Shown: positions 1 to 9,440, counted from the first letter of the stretch. The stretch: 64,000 bases of DNA from Alphaproteobacteria bacterium (GCA_011087645.1 JAALLF010000008.1:110882-174881); one strand, 5' to 3'. Numbers and translations are program-made. Notes: generated by a model from the letters alone, not told the origin.

Positions 1-631
1 CCAGGTCACCGACATTGGCCGTATGGTCGATGAATTCTCGGCGTTCGCGCGCATGCCAAATCCAGTGTTCGCCGACGCCAACTTGGTAGCGCTTTGCCGG
101 CACGCAGTGGTTTTGCAGCAGAATGCGCACCCCGACATCACGATAAACACCGCGTTCCCCGGCGAAACGCTTTCCATCGCCTGCGACGGGGGGCTGCTGA
201 CCCAGGCGCTGACTAATCTCTTACGCAACGCCATTGAGTCCATCGAAGGCCGTACACCGCCGGACGATGATGGCGAACTGCCCGACGGGCTTATCTCGGT
301 GTCCCTGACAACCGTCGGCGAGACCGTCCGGATTACGGTCGAAGACAATGGCCGCGGGCTACCAGAAGCCCAGCGTGACCGGCTGACCGAGCCCTATATC
401 ACCACCCGGGCCAAGGGAACGGGGCTGGGATTGGCGATCGTAAAACGTATAATGGAACAACATGATGGCGATCTGAAATTGGATGATCGCCCGCCATCCG
501 ATGACGGCGTCACGGAGAATTTAGCGAATAGCCGAGGGGCGCGGGTTAGTCTTATTTTGCCGGTTAGAAACGAATCCCCCGAGGCTGATAACAATCGGCA
601 CCGCTCGCCAACAGCGAATGTTGGCGGTTGA
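1..631 (+). CDS. ntrY: Nitrogen regulation sensor kinase NtrY, C-terminal part (gene cut by window start)
   Basis: Only the end of this histidine kinase is inside the window; the frame is open to base 2, so the gene starts upstream. The visible part begins just after the dimerisation helix (IGRMVDEFSAFARMP, typical of NtrY) and contains the full HATPase_c domain: N box NLLRNAIESIEG, G1 box VEDNGRGLP and G2 box GTGLGLAIVKRI. NtrY is a membrane kinase that phosphorylates NtrX in response to nitrogen or redox state. The ntrX start lies 10 bases beyond the stop, so the two genes are almost certainly co-transcribed. Assignment to NtrY rather than another kinase rests on the adjacent ntrX and the conserved motif. 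Confidence 0.93.
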   Translation, partial: QVTDIGRMVDEFSAFARMPNPVFADANLVALCRHAVVLQQNAHPDITINTAFPGETLSIACDGGLLTQALTNLLRNAIESIEGRTPPDDDGELPDGLISVSLTTVGETVRITVEDNGRGLPEAQRDRLTEPYITTRAKGTGLGLAIVKRIMEQHDGDLKLDDRPPSDDGVTENLANSRGARVSLILPVRNESPEADNNRHRSPTANVGG

Positions 632-641
632 TAGGCTTGCC

Positions 642-2087
642 ATGGCACACGATATTCTAATCGTAGACGATGAAGACGATATCCGCCTGTTGATTGCGGG
701 CATCCTCGAAGACGAAGGCTATGAAGCCCGGCAGGCCGACGACAGCACAACAGCGCTGTCCCAGCTGAGCTTGCGCCGCCCCAGTTTGATTGTCCTCGAT
801 ATTTGGCTTGAGGGCAGTGAACTCGATGGCATGGAGCTGCTCGAGGTGTTACAGCGCGACCATCCGCAAGTCCCCATCGTCATGATCAGCGGCCACGGCT
901 CGATCGAAATGGCGGTGCAGGCGATTCGCATGGGCGCCTATGACTTCATCGAGAAGCCATTCAAATCCGACCGACTGTTGGTCATTGTCTCGCGGGCTAT
1001 CGAGGCGGCGCAGCTCCGGCGCGAAAACGAGGAACTCAAGTTACGCGCCGGCGCGGAGGGCGAACTCACCGGGGATTCGGCAGCGATAAATCAACTGCGC
1101 CAGGCGATCGAAAAGGCGGCGCCAACCGGCAGCCGGATCTTGATTTCCGGACCGGCGGGATCGGGCAAGGAAGTCGCAGCGCGTATGCTGCACAAATTTT
1201 CGGCGCGCTCCAACCAGCCGTTCGTGGTCATTAACTGCGCGACCATGGCGCCGGAAAGCATGGAGCTCGAACTGTTTGGATCGGAGGCCGATCCGACGAG
1301 CGTCGAAAATACACCGGCGCGGGTCGGGTTGTTCGAGCAGGCCCATACCGGCACATTATTGCTCGATGAAGTCGGCGATATGCCGTTGGAGACCCAAGGC
1401 AAAATTGTCCGCGCCTTGCAGGAACAGACCTTCGTGCGTATCGGCGGCAACCAAAAAATCAATGTCGATGTGCGCGTTGTCGCCACCACAACACGTGATC
1501 TACAAGCTGAAATCGCCAGCGGTAATTTTCGCGAGGATTTGTACTATCGGCTCAATGTGGTGCCCCTCGAGGTCCCCAACTTGGCGCAACGGCGCGAAGA
1601 CGTCCCCTTGCTGGCCGAGCATTTCATGCAGCTATCGGCGCAAATCGCCGGCCTGGCGCCACGGCAAATCGGCACCGACGCCATGGCTTCTCTGCAGAGT
1701 TATGCCTGGCCGGGAAATGTCAGACAGCTTCGCAATGTTATCGACTGGCTCTTGATCATGACCCCGGCGGAGAATGACAAGCCAATCCAAGTCGATATGT
1801 TGCCGCCGGAAATTGGTGCGATTTCGCCGGCGATTCTGCGTCAGGAGGCGAATGTTGAGCTTCTGAGCTTGCCCCTGCGCGACGCACGCGAAGAATTCGA
1901 GCGGCAGTATTTGAGCGCTCAAGTCACACGCTTTGGCGGTAATATTTCGCGCACCGCCAGCTTCGTGGGCATGGAGCGATCAGCCTTGCATCGCAAGTTA
2001 AAGCTGCTCGGCGTACAAAGTAACATCGTCGGGGCAGGGCGCTCCGGTAACGGCACCGCCGAAGACGTAACCAGCTCGGGTGACTAG
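642..2087 (+). CDS. ntrX: Nitrogen assimilation response regulator NtrX
   Basis: 481-residue NtrC-family regulator. The start at 642 (MAHDILIVDDEDD) is chosen because the receiver domain begins there; an upstream ATG at 618 would overlap ntrY and add eight unlikely residues. Order: receiver domain (about 1-120, phosphoacceptor Asp in IVLDIW), AAA+ domain (about 150-370, Walker A GPAGSGKE, Walker B LLLDEVGD), Fis-type helix-turn-helix at the C-terminus (ISRTASFVGMERSALHRKLK). The GAFTGA loop that contacts sigma-54 is absent: the region between ELFGSEADP and GLFEQAHTGT is short and unrelated. Alphaproteobacterial NtrX proteins are known to lack this loop, so it may act with sigma-70 promoters or as a repressor. 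Confidence 0.95.
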   Translation: MAHDILIVDDEDDIRLLIAGILEDEGYEARQADDSTTALSQLSLRRPSLIVLDIWLEGSELDGMELLEVLQRDHPQVPIVMISGHGSIEMAVQAIRMGAYDFIEKPFKSDRLLVIVSRAIEAAQLRRENEELKLRAGAEGELTGDSAAINQLRQAIEKAAPTGSRILISGPAGSGKEVAARMLHKFSARSNQPFVVINCATMAPESMELELFGSEADPTSVENTPARVGLFEQAHTGTLLLDEVGDMPLETQGKIVRALQEQTFVRIGGNQKINVDVRVVATTTRDLQAEIASGNFREDLYYRLNVVPLEVPNLAQRREDVPLLAEHFMQLSAQIAGLAPRQIGTDAMASLQSYAWPGNVRQLRNVIDWLLIMTPAENDKPIQVDMLPPEIGAISPAILRQEANVELLSLPLRDAREEFERQYLSAQVTRFGGNISRTASFVGMERSALHRKLKLLGVQSNIVGAGRSGNGTAEDVTSSGD

Positions 2088-2146
2088 ACGCCCGGCGAAC
2101 CGGGCGCCGCGCACTTGAATATCGGCGATAAGGTAACCCTAATCCT

Positions 2147-3523
2147 ATGAAAACAATAATATGTGGCGCCGGCCAGGTCGGCTCAAACATCGCGCGCGAG
2201 TTGGCCAACGAGCGGGTCGACGTTACCGTTGTCGACCAAAGCCCGGAGCTCATCGCCCGCCTGCGCGACACCCTCGATGTGCGCGCCATGGTGGGACACG
2301 CCTCGCTTCCCGACGTGCTGGAAGCGGCCGGCGCGGCGGACGCCGATATGATCATCGCCGTGACCTTCGCCGACGAGGTGAACATGATCGCCTGTCAGGT
2401 CGCCCATTCGCTGTTTAACGTACCCACCAAAATCGCCCGCATTCGGGCCCAGAGTTATCGTAAACCGATCTGGTCGGACCTGTTCAGCCACGACAACATG
2501 CCGATCGATGTGATTATATCCCCGGAAATCGAGGTGGCGCGCGCCATCAGCCGGCGCTTCACGGTGCCCGGCTCGTTCGAAATGATTCCCCTGGCCGACA
2601 ACAAGCTGCGCTTGATCGGCGTGCGCTGCGACGAGGATTGCCCGATCCTCGACACCCCGTTGCGCCAACTCACCAGCCTGTTTCCTGACCTCCATATCAC
2701 CATTGTCGGCATCATCCGCGAGAGCAAAACGATCGTGCCCAGCGGCGACGACCATCTGGAAACCGGCGACGAAGTCTATCTGGTCGTCGACGCGTCCCAT
2801 GTCGCGCGCGCCATGTCGGCATTCGGACACGATGAGCCCGAGGCGCGCCGCGTGGTTATCATCGGCGGCGGCAATATCGGGCAGAATCTCGCCGCCGACA
2901 TCGAAGAACAATTTGCCGGCGTCAGCGCCCATTTAATCGAAATCGATAAAGAAGCAGCCACAACGGCGGCGCAGATGCTGTCGAAAACCACCGTCATTAA
3001 CGGCGACGCCCTGGACCCGGAAATCCTCGTCGAGGCCAATATCGGTAATTCGGCAACCGTCGTTGCGGTATCGAACGATGACGAGGTGAATATTCTCGCC
3101 TCGCTGCTGGCCAAGCGCTATGGCGCCGAACGCGCCGTCACCCTGGTCAACAGCACCACCTACTCGCCTCTGTTGGGGCCCCTGGGCATTGATGTGGTGG
3201 TCAGCCCGCGCGCCATCACGGCATCGACGATCCTGCAACATGTACGGCGCGGCCGGATCCGTTCAGTCCATTCGATCGGCGAGAATTTTGGCGAAGTGAT
3301 TGAGGCGGAAGCGCTGGAAACCTCGAGCCTGGTTGGCCAATCCATCCTCGACGCGAAGTTGCCCTCGGGCGTCATCGTCGCCGCTATTTTGCGTAATGAC
3401 GAGGTACAACGGGTCGACAAAAGCACGGTTATTCAGGTGGGCGATAGGGTTGTTCTATTCGCCGTCAAAAGCGCCATTCGGAAAATCGAGCGGATGTTCG
3501 CCGTTCGGCTGGAGTTCTTCTAG
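2147..3523 (+). CDS. trkA: Trk potassium uptake system regulatory protein TrkA
   Basis: 458-residue cytoplasmic gating subunit of the TrkH/TrkG potassium channel. Two tandem RCK (KTN) modules are visible: an N-terminal Rossmann motif ICGAGQVGSNIA at residues 3-14 and a second, VIIGGGNIGQNLA, near residue 240, each followed by a TrkA-C domain. Length matches the family (about 458). It follows ntrX by 59 bases; the ntrYX-trkA order is a common alphaproteobacterial arrangement. No trkH is present in the window, so the channel must be encoded elsewhere. Confidence 0.96.
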   Translation: MKTIICGAGQVGSNIARELANERVDVTVVDQSPELIARLRDTLDVRAMVGHASLPDVLEAAGAADADMIIAVTFADEVNMIACQVAHSLFNVPTKIARIRAQSYRKPIWSDLFSHDNMPIDVIISPEIEVARAISRRFTVPGSFEMIPLADNKLRLIGVRCDEDCPILDTPLRQLTSLFPDLHITIVGIIRESKTIVPSGDDHLETGDEVYLVVDASHVARAMSAFGHDEPEARRVVIIGGGNIGQNLAADIEEQFAGVSAHLIEIDKEAATTAAQMLSKTTVINGDALDPEILVEANIGNSATVVAVSNDDEVNILASLLAKRYGAERAVTLVNSTTYSPLLGPLGIDVVVSPRAITASTILQHVRRGRIRSVHSIGENFGEVIEAEALETSSLVGQSILDAKLPSGVIVAAILRNDEVQRVDKSTVIQVGDRVVLFAVKSAIRKIERMFAVRLEFF

Positions 3524-3694
3524 GTCCAAGGGACTGGCTTTCGCCCCTCGCGTGAATTTTCTGCAGTCATCGCGAAAAGCTCTCTAAGCTCGGCGCATGG
3601 AGAACACCGCCTAAAGCTTTACCTTATCGAAATGCCGGTGACCCGGGCTATAATGGCGCCGTACCGACGAGTACTTACCCCTTCGGAGTTCCCC

Positions 3695-4567
3695 ATGCCG
3701 CGCATCGCCTATGTCAACGGCGCCTATATTGCCCACCGTCACGCGAGCGTTCACATCGAAGACCGCGGATACCAATTCGCCGACGGCGCCTATGAGGTGG
3801 TCCATACCTATCGCGGACGGCTGATCGACGAACTTCGCCACTTGGAACGGCTCGAGCGATCCCTCAACGAATTGTCGATCGCTCGGCCCATGGCGCCGCA
3901 AGCGATGCGCCTGGTCATGCGTGAGGTCGTGCGGCGCAATCGAATGACGACCGGACTGCTGTATATCCAGGTGACCCGCGGGGTTGCCCCGCGCGACCAT
4001 AGGTTTCCCCAACGGGTCAAGCCGGCATTGGTCATGACCGCGCGCTCGATACCGGAATTCCCACCAGAGATGCGCGACGACGGCGTGAAGGTTCTCACCA
4101 TCCCAGACATTCGCTGGGCCCGCTGCGATATCAAGAGCGTCGCGCTGCTGCCCAACATATTGGGCAAACAGGCCGCCGCAATGGCGAATGCGTACGAAGC
4201 GTGGATGGTCGACGGTGAGGAAATCACCGAGGGCTCCTCATCGAACGCCTGGATCGTGACGGCGAACAACACGCTGGTGACCCAGCCCACCGGACATCAA
4301 ATATTAGCGGGCATCACCCGCCGCGCCATATTCAGCCTCGCCGAGGAATTGGGGTTCACCATCGAAGAACGCGCTTTCACCGTCTCCGAATCCTACCAGG
4401 CGAAGGAGGCATTCATGAGCAATTCATCGCATTTCGTAACGCCGGTCACACAGATCGACGACACGGTTATCGGCAACGGTAAGCCGGGGACGCTGACATT
4501 GGAGCTCCATCACCGCTATGTGCGGTTTATGGATGATTTTGAGCCGCTGGCGTCGTTGAACGGCTAG
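3695..4567 (+). CDS. dat: D-amino-acid aminotransferase (fold-type IV PLP enzyme)
   Basis: 290-residue class-IV aminotransferase. Start at 3695 (MPRIAYVNGAYI) fits the family; an upstream ATG at 3632 would add 21 residues without similarity. Diagnostic features are DRGYQFADGAYEV near residues 23-35, the PLP-binding lysine in CDIKSVALL (Lys147, matching the lysine of Bacillus D-alanine transaminase), and EGSSSNAW around 185-200. It interconverts D-amino acids and 2-oxo acids, for example to supply D-glutamate for peptidoglycan. Branched-chain aminotransferase is the main alternative, but the D-AAT-like RGVAPRDHRFP segment favours the D-enzyme. The dat-hfq-hflX neighbourhood is typical for this class. 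Confidence 0.88.
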   Translation: MPRIAYVNGAYIAHRHASVHIEDRGYQFADGAYEVVHTYRGRLIDELRHLERLERSLNELSIARPMAPQAMRLVMREVVRRNRMTTGLLYIQVTRGVAPRDHRFPQRVKPALVMTARSIPEFPPEMRDDGVKVLTIPDIRWARCDIKSVALLPNILGKQAAAMANAYEAWMVDGEEITEGSSSNAWIVTANNTLVTQPTGHQILAGITRRAIFSLAEELGFTIEERAFTVSESYQAKEAFMSNSSHFVTPVTQIDDTVIGNGKPGTLTLELHHRYVRFMDDFEPLASLNG

Positions 4568-4617
4568 CTCGAAATTTATTTACATCATGCACTAGAATTC
4601 CTGCGCTCATCGCTTAA

Positions 4618-4649
4618 GCTATAGGTGCTATAGGAAATTCTACTATAAT
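4618..4649 (+). promoter_or_regulatory. Candidate hfq promoter with a tandem 8-bp repeat
   Basis: The 165-bp AT-rich gap before hfq contains a perfect direct repeat GCTATAGG (4618-4625 and 4627-4634) followed by a TATAAT hexamer at 4644-4649, about 84 bases before the hfq start. No good -35 hexamer sits at 17 bp, and the repeat occupies that space, so it may be an activator or operator site. This is inference from sequence only. Confidence 0.35.
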
Positions 4650-4732
4650 AATAATCTGAACCGGGGACGCTCGATCCGGCGGATCATTCCGCTGTTCCAT
4701 AACAAAAATAAATACAGGCCGAGGTAAAAAAA

Positions 4733-4990
4733 ATGGCTGCGGAGAAATCCCAAAACGTCCAGGACGTTTTCCTAAACCATATTCGGAAGACCAAAGTCCC
4801 GGTAACGGTATTCCTCGTTAATGGCGTGAAACTACAAGGCGTTGTGACGTGGTTTGATAATTTTTGCGTGCTTTTGCGTCGCGATGCCCATTCCCAACTC
4901 GTCTATAAACACGCGATTTCGACCATAATGCCCTCGGCTCCGGTACAATTATTTGAACCGGAGATCGAAGAAGCCGACGCCGCAGAATAA
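4733..4990 (+). CDS. hfq: RNA chaperone Hfq
   Basis: 85-residue Sm-like hexameric RNA-binding protein that pairs small RNAs with mRNAs. The Sm1 motif ([23 protein letters not shown], about residues 24-46) and Sm2 motif ([13 protein letters not shown], about 53-65) are intact, including the YKHA signature. The ribosome-binding site is GAGGT, eight bases before the ATG. The C-terminal tail is short and acidic, as in other alphaproteobacteria. The 3' end overlaps the start of hflX if the hflX ATG at 4953 is used. Confidence 0.98.
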   Translation: MAAEKSQNVQDVFLNHIRKTKVPVTVFLVNGVKLQGVVTWFDNFCVLLRRDAHSQLVYKHAISTIMPSAPVQLFEPEIEEADAAE

Positions 4991-6356
4991 CGCACCGGCT
5001 TTGGCTAAATCTAACGGTCACGATACTAAGGCGAACGGCGCCAAACCGGCTGCGACAATCGTTTTGCAGCCTGAACTACGCGCGCCAACCGCCGAGCACC
5101 GAACGTCGACGTCTTCACTCGCCGAAACGGTTGGCTTGGCGGAGGCAATCGGCGTGGAAGTCGTTGAAGCGCGCGTGGTGTCGGTTGCCAAACCCCAGCC
5201 GGCGACCCTGTTCGGCAAGGGGGTCGTTGCCGACTTCACCGATCGCATCGCCCAATTCGACGCCGAACTCGTCATCATCGGCGCACCGCTGACCCCGGTC
5301 CAGCAGCGTAATCTCGAGCGCAAGTGGAACGCCAAGGTCATCGACCGGACCGGCCTGATCCTCGAAATATTCGGCGACCGGGCGCGCACCCGCGAGGGCC
5401 TGCTGCAAGTCGATCTGGCGGCGCTGTCCTACCAACGTAGTCGGCTGGTGCGGTCCTGGACCCATCTCGAACGCCAACGCGGCGGCGCCGGCTTCCTCGG
5501 CGGCCCCGGTGAAAGCCAGCTCGAAATTGATCGGCGCCTGATCGATCAGCGCATCGCCAAGCTAAAACGCCAGCTAGAGCAAGTCCGTCGCACCCGGGGT
5601 CTTCATCGCGCGGCCCGCGAAAGGGTGCCTTATCCGGTAGTCTCGCTGGTGGGATATACCAATGCCGGCAAGTCGACCCTGTTCAACAACCTGACCAAGG
5701 CCGAAGTTCTCGCCGAAGATATGTTGTTCGCCACCCTGGACCCGACCATGCGGTCGTTGGAACTGCCCTCGGGGCAAACGGTGATCTTGTCCGATACGGT
5801 GGGATTTATCCAAGATCTGCCGACCCATCTGATCGCCGCGTTCCGTTCGACGTTGGAAGAAGTCGTCGCCGCCGATCTGGTCTTGCATGTCCGCGATATT
5901 TCGCACCCGGAGACAGATCCCCAGCGCGATGATGTGAATGCCATCCTGGGCGATTTATATAAGAGCACGGAGATGGACGAGGCGAACATCCCGCCGGTCA
6001 TGGAAGTGCTCAACAAGATCGACCTGCTCGACGACGCCCAACGCGAACTCATCGTCAATCAAACCGCGCGCGATCCCAACGCCATCGCGCTCTCCGCCTT
6101 GTCGGGCGAGGGGTGCGATGCGCTACTGGTGCATATCGAAGAACATTTGTCGGCCCACCACATTATCACCGAAATCGATATCCCCCTGACCGATGGCGCA
6201 ACCCTGGCCTGGCTCTACCAACATGGCGACGTCATTGGACGCGACGATGGTGAGACCGCCACTCATATGCGCGTGCGCCTCAACCTCGCCGACCGCGCGC
6301 GCCTCGAACAGCGCCAGCGTGCTAACCGCCAACCCGACGGCGCTGGAACCGCGTAA
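4953..6356 (+). CDS. hflX: Ribosome-associated GTPase HflX
   Basis: 467-residue GTPase of the OBG-HflX group, which splits stalled or hibernating ribosomes. The N-terminal HflX domain (about 50-200) includes the glycine-rich [15 protein letters not shown] segment; the G domain starts with Walker [13 protein letters not shown] at about residues 233-244, then DTVGF (G3) and NKIDLL (G4). The ATG at 4953 overlaps hfq by 38 bases; a TTG at 5001, just after hfq ends, is an alternative start that removes 16 poorly conserved residues. Coupling to hfq is conserved in proteobacteria. Confidence 0.95.
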   Translation: MNRRSKKPTPQNNAPALAKSNGHDTKANGAKPAATIVLQPELRAPTAEHRTSTSSLAETVGLAEAIGVEVVEARVVSVAKPQPATLFGKGVVADFTDRIAQFDAELVIIGAPLTPVQQRNLERKWNAKVIDRTGLILEIFGDRARTREGLLQVDLAALSYQRSRLVRSWTHLERQRGGAGFLGGPGESQLEIDRRLIDQRIAKLKRQLEQVRRTRGLHRAARERVPYPVVSLVGYTNAGKSTLFNNLTKAEVLAEDMLFATLDPTMRSLELPSGQTVILSDTVGFIQDLPTHLIAAFRSTLEEVVAADLVLHVRDISHPETDPQRDDVNAILGDLYKSTEMDEANIPPVMEVLNKIDLLDDAQRELIVNQTARDPNAIALSALSGEGCDALLVHIEEHLSAHHIITEIDIPLTDGATLAWLYQHGDVIGRDDGETATHMRVRLNLADRARLEQRQRANRQPDGAGTA

Positions 6357-6358
6357 AC

Positions 6359-7189
6359 GTGTCCCGCCGCGCACCCAGCCCGCCAATCGACATGGAGAAG
6401 GTCGCCACGCTGCTGCGCCAGGCCGCCGCCGAGATCATCCTCCCGCGTCACCGCAAATTGGGCGACAGCGATATCACGGAGAAGGGTCCCGGCGATCTGG
6501 TCACAATTGCCGACACCGAGACCGAGAAATGGCTGACGGCCGAACTGGCCAACCTGCTGCCGGGCAGCAGCGTCGTCGGCGAGGAGGCCGCCTATGCCGA
6601 TAAGCGGGTGTTCGACCGGCTGGCTGACGAAAACCCGGTCTGGGTCATCGATCCGGTCGACGGCACCCATAATTTCACCAAAGGCAGCGATATTTTCGCC
6701 GTCATCGTCGCCTTGGTCATTAGCGGCGAGACCGTCGCCGGCTGGATTTACGAACCCATCGGCGAGACCATCGCACAGGGCGAGCGCGGCGCCGGGGTGA
6801 CGCTGAACGGGTTTCGCGTCGATTTGGGCTCGCCCCAAACCAACCCAAACTGTATCGGGGTTGCCGCAAAACAACTTTTCGAGCGGGCCGAGCGGGACGA
6901 GACCTTCATCGAAAAGGTCTACCGACCCAATTGCGCCGGCCATGAATATATCCAAATCCTGCGCGACGAGCGCTGTTTCACCGCCTACACGAAACTCATG
7001 CCGTGGGATCATGCCGCCGGCAGCTTCATGATCTGCGAAGCCGGCGGCCACAGCGCCTTGATCGAAGGTAATCCCTACGATGTGACGCAACCCCTGGGTA
7101 GTCTTCTGAGCGCCAGCGACCAAGACACCTGGGCGCGGGTTCAATCTATTCTGGCCGACGACGAAGAAGGAAATCAGGACAATGGCTGA
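6359..7189 (+). CDS. Inositol monophosphatase family protein
   Basis: 276-residue magnesium-dependent sugar-phosphate phosphatase. GTG start at 6359, two bases after hflX; an ATG at 6392 is an alternative. Metal-binding motifs of the family are present: GEEAA (about residue 75), DPVDGTHNF (about 98-106) and the C-terminal WDHAAGSFMICEAGG (about 218-232). Substrate could be inositol-1-phosphate, histidinol phosphate or 3'-phosphoadenosine nucleotides; the sequence alone does not decide. It overlaps the next gene by 8 bases, suggesting one transcript with hflX and the downstream dehydrogenase. Confidence 0.85.
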   Translation: MSRRAPSPPIDMEKVATLLRQAAAEIILPRHRKLGDSDITEKGPGDLVTIADTETEKWLTAELANLLPGSSVVGEEAAYADKRVFDRLADENPVWVIDPVDGTHNFTKGSDIFAVIVALVISGETVAGWIYEPIGETIAQGERGAGVTLNGFRVDLGSPQTNPNCIGVAAKQLFERAERDETFIEKVYRPNCAGHEYIQILRDERCFTAYTKLMPWDHAAGSFMICEAGGHSALIEGNPYDVTQPLGSLLSASDQDTWARVQSILADDEEGNQDNG

Positions 7190-8060
7190 CGGCAGCAAAG
7201 TCGCGTTTATCGGGCTCGGCGTTATGGGTTACCCCATGGCCGGCTACCTGGCCTCGGGCGGGCACGATGTGACGGTGTTCAACCGCACCGCCTCGAAAGC
7301 CGATGCCTGGCTCGACCAGCATGGCGGCAAGGCCGCGGATACGCCGCGCGCCGCCGCCGACGGCGCCGATATCGTTTTCGCCTGCGTCGGCAATGACGAC
7401 GATGTGCGCAGCGTCACGATGGGCGCCGAAGGCGCGCTCGACGGCATGGCCAAGGGTTCCATTTTCGTCGACCACACCACGGCCTCGGCCGATCTCGCGC
7501 GCGAGCTCTACCGGGAGACCGCCGACCGCGGCATTGGGTTTCTCGACGCCCCGGTCTCGGGCGGGCAGGCCGGGGCCGAGAACGGCGCGCTGACGGTGAT
7601 GGTCGGCGGCGACGCGGATATCTTCGCCCGCGCCCAACCGGTGATCGACTGCTACGCCCGCGCCTGCGAGCGCATCGGCGATGCCGGCAGCGGCCAACTG
7701 GCCAAGATGGTCAACCAAATCTGCATCGCCGGGGTGGTGCAAGGCCTGTCTGAGGCGATCAACTTCGGGCTGAAGGCCGATCTCGACATGGCCAAGGTGA
7801 TCGACGTGATCTCGAAGGGCGCGGCCCAGTCCTGGCAAATGGAAAACCGCTGGGAGACCATGGTCGGCGGCAAGTTCGACTACGGTTTCGCCGTCGACTG
7901 GATGCGCAAGGACCTAGCGATCTGCCTGGTGGAGGGCGACAAAAATGATGCCCGCCTGCCGGTCACCGCCCTCGTCGACCAATTCTACGCCCACGTCCAA
8001 GCCCGCGGCGGCCAGCGCTGGGACACATCGAGCCTGATTCATTTGCTGGCGAACGATTAG
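7182..8060 (+). CDS. NAD(P)-dependent beta-hydroxyacid dehydrogenase (3-hydroxyisobutyrate dehydrogenase family)
   Basis: 292-residue two-domain enzyme. The N-terminal Rossmann motif is FIGLGVMGYPMAGYL (residues 9-23) and the substrate-binding motif DAPVSGGQAGAENG lies around 124-137; the catalytic lysine of this family fits GQLAKMVNQ at about 168-176. Members oxidise 3-hydroxyisobutyrate, tartronate semialdehyde or related small hydroxy acids; the exact substrate cannot be read from sequence. It overlaps the upstream phosphatase gene by 8 bases. Confidence 0.88.
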   Translation: MADGSKVAFIGLGVMGYPMAGYLASGGHDVTVFNRTASKADAWLDQHGGKAADTPRAAADGADIVFACVGNDDDVRSVTMGAEGALDGMAKGSIFVDHTTASADLARELYRETADRGIGFLDAPVSGGQAGAENGALTVMVGGDADIFARAQPVIDCYARACERIGDAGSGQLAKMVNQICIAGVVQGLSEAINFGLKADLDMAKVIDVISKGAAQSWQMENRWETMVGGKFDYGFAVDWMRKDLAICLVEGDKNDARLPVTALVDQFYAHVQARGGQRWDTSSLIHLLAND

Positions 8061-8078
8061 GAAGGATATGCAACGGTC

Positions 8079-8711
8079 ATGCCTAGGTTAAATATTATTT
8101 ATCCAATCGTTTTAATCGCCGTGCTATCCGGTTGCGCAGCCGATACCAGTACGTTCACGAGCGGCAGCGCCCCGCGTGAAATAAGTCTGAATGAGAGTGA
8201 TCCGGACGGAGTCTTGATAGTCGGAAATCCTCGTAGATTTATAGGTGGAGTCCACACATTGGTATTCCACAGCTATGACCCGAACCGAAAATTGCTGATC
8301 TCCCCGACAAAAGGGGGGCAAATATTTAGAATTAGTAACGGTGGAGTATTGATACACAACGTTGATGTCGTCGATGGCATTCAATATCTTTTGCAAAAAA
8401 TTCCCGCGGGACATTATTATTTGGCAGAAGTTCAATGGGGAGCATACGCTCGAACGACAATGCCAAGCGGCTCGATAGCCGCTGAAGTTAAACCAGGAAC
8501 CGTGAACTATGTCGGAAATCTTGTATTTAAAACGCCGTTTTCCGCATTTGGGGAAGTTGGTATCAAACTAAACGGCAGAAATGACATTGCCGCTCGTTCC
8601 TTCTTGGCGAACTACGCACAAATAAAGCCAGAAATGCAAAACGCATCGCCGCGGATTTTCAAACTGAACTGTATGCTGGAAGATGGTGTCGAGGCTTGTT
8701 ACGCACCGTAA
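8079..8711 (+). CDS. Lipoprotein of unknown function
   Basis: 210 residues beginning with a lipoprotein signal peptide: hydrophobic stretch IIYPIVLIAVLSGCAAD with lipobox LSGC (Cys19). The mature part has no domain I recognise; it reads as a beta-rich protein (ISPTKGGQIFRI, GHYYLAEVQWG, VNYVGNLVF), which recalls DUF2846-type lipoproteins, but this is only an impression. The gene is lower in GC than its neighbours, which may mark an acquired gene. Confidence 0.6.
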   Translation: MPRLNIIYPIVLIAVLSGCAADTSTFTSGSAPREISLNESDPDGVLIVGNPRRFIGGVHTLVFHSYDPNRKLLISPTKGGQIFRISNGGVLIHNVDVVDGIQYLLQKIPAGHYYLAEVQWGAYARTTMPSGSIAAEVKPGTVNYVGNLVFKTPFSAFGEVGIKLNGRNDIAARSFLANYAQIKPEMQNASPRIFKLNCMLEDGVEACYAP

Positions 8712-8749
8712 AAGCGCGAACCATTGCATTCAGTTATATCTCCCGTTCC

Positions 8750-8873
8750 ATCGCCGAGCGGGAAACTCGATACCGGGCGTTCGATGGGCCGTTCAAGGTG
8801 CCCCACGAAATTTAAGCTAGGTCTGTTCGAACTGGCGCTGGTGATTAGCCTCGCAGAAGACGACCGACGCTAA
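8750..8873 (+). pseudogene. Remnant copy of the 5' end of the molybdopterin large-subunit gene
   Basis: This segment resembles 9385-9480, the upstream region and first codons of the gene at 9441. From 8805 the frame reads T-KFKLGLFELALVISLAEDDRR-stop, against [13 protein letters not shown] and, after a skipped dozen residues, SLAERD in the intact gene. The start codon is ACG instead of ATG, and the remnant stops at 8873. The upstream GTTCAAGGTG is also shared. I read it as a decayed duplicate. Confidence 0.6.
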
Positions 8874-9271
8874 TCTCTCCCCGGCAGGTGGAACTCGATG
8901 ACGTTTGCGTCGGGGTCGCGGATGAAGAAGAACACCGCGCCATCGGGCAATTTCACGGTTTCGGTGATCGGAATGCCCAACTCGGCGAGCTGGCTCTCCA
9001 CGGCCGCACTGTCGGTGATTTCCAGCGCGATGTGGGTATAGCCGGTGTGCTTTTCGGGCACGTCCATCAGCAGATTTTCCGCCGACGCATCGTCCGACGC
9101 GTTCAGTATGAAATTGATGTTGACGCCCGACGGGTGCTCCATGATGGCAACCGGTTCGGGACCGACTGGGCCAATGATAAATTCAAAGCCTAATTTGTCA
9201 TAAAAAGCGCGGGTGACGTCCAAGTCGCGAACCCGCAGGCCGACATGATTGATTCTCGTGATCTGCTTCAT
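8870..9271 (-). CDS. VOC family (glyoxalase/dioxygenase-fold) protein
   Basis: 133-residue single VOC module starting MKQITRINHVGLRVRDLD, the usual N-terminus; a longer frame reaching 9442 runs antisense into the next gene and is unlikely. Metal-ligand candidates are His in INHVGLRV, His in YTHIALEI and Glu in NVIEFHLPG, the standard positions for lactoylglutathione lyases and related isomerases or dioxygenases. The gene lies between two diverged copies of the same sequence (8750-8850 and 9385-9480). Substrate unknown; adjacency to a transhydroxylase-like enzyme allows a role with aromatic or dicarbonyl compounds. Confidence 0.8.
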   Translation of the reverse strand: MKQITRINHVGLRVRDLDVTRAFYDKLGFEFIIGPVGPEPVAIMEHPSGVNINFILNASDDASAENLLMDVPEKHTGYTHIALEITDSAAVESQLAELGIPITETVKLPDGAVFFFIRDPDANVIEFHLPGRD

Positions 9272-9440
9272 GTGTATGTCCTCAACGGCTTGAATGCCTC
9301 TGTGATCATAGGGGTCGGGGTCATAGAGCACTACACATTCCAAGCAACCTGAGCGGTCGGCGAATATCGCCGGTGCACCCATTGCATCGCCGGATGGGGC
9401 GCTCGATACTGGCTGTTCGGTAGGACGTTCAAGGTGACCC

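Noticed and set aside
2090..2105. Hairpin GCCCGG-CGAA-CCGGGC between ntrX and trkA as a terminator
   Set aside because: The stem is only 6 bp and no T run follows, so termination is not supported; it may be a weak RNA structure.
6263..7198. Minus-strand open frame of 311 residues
   Set aside because: Antisense to the inositol-monophosphatase gene with its DPVDGTHNF motif; no recognisable domain in the shadow.
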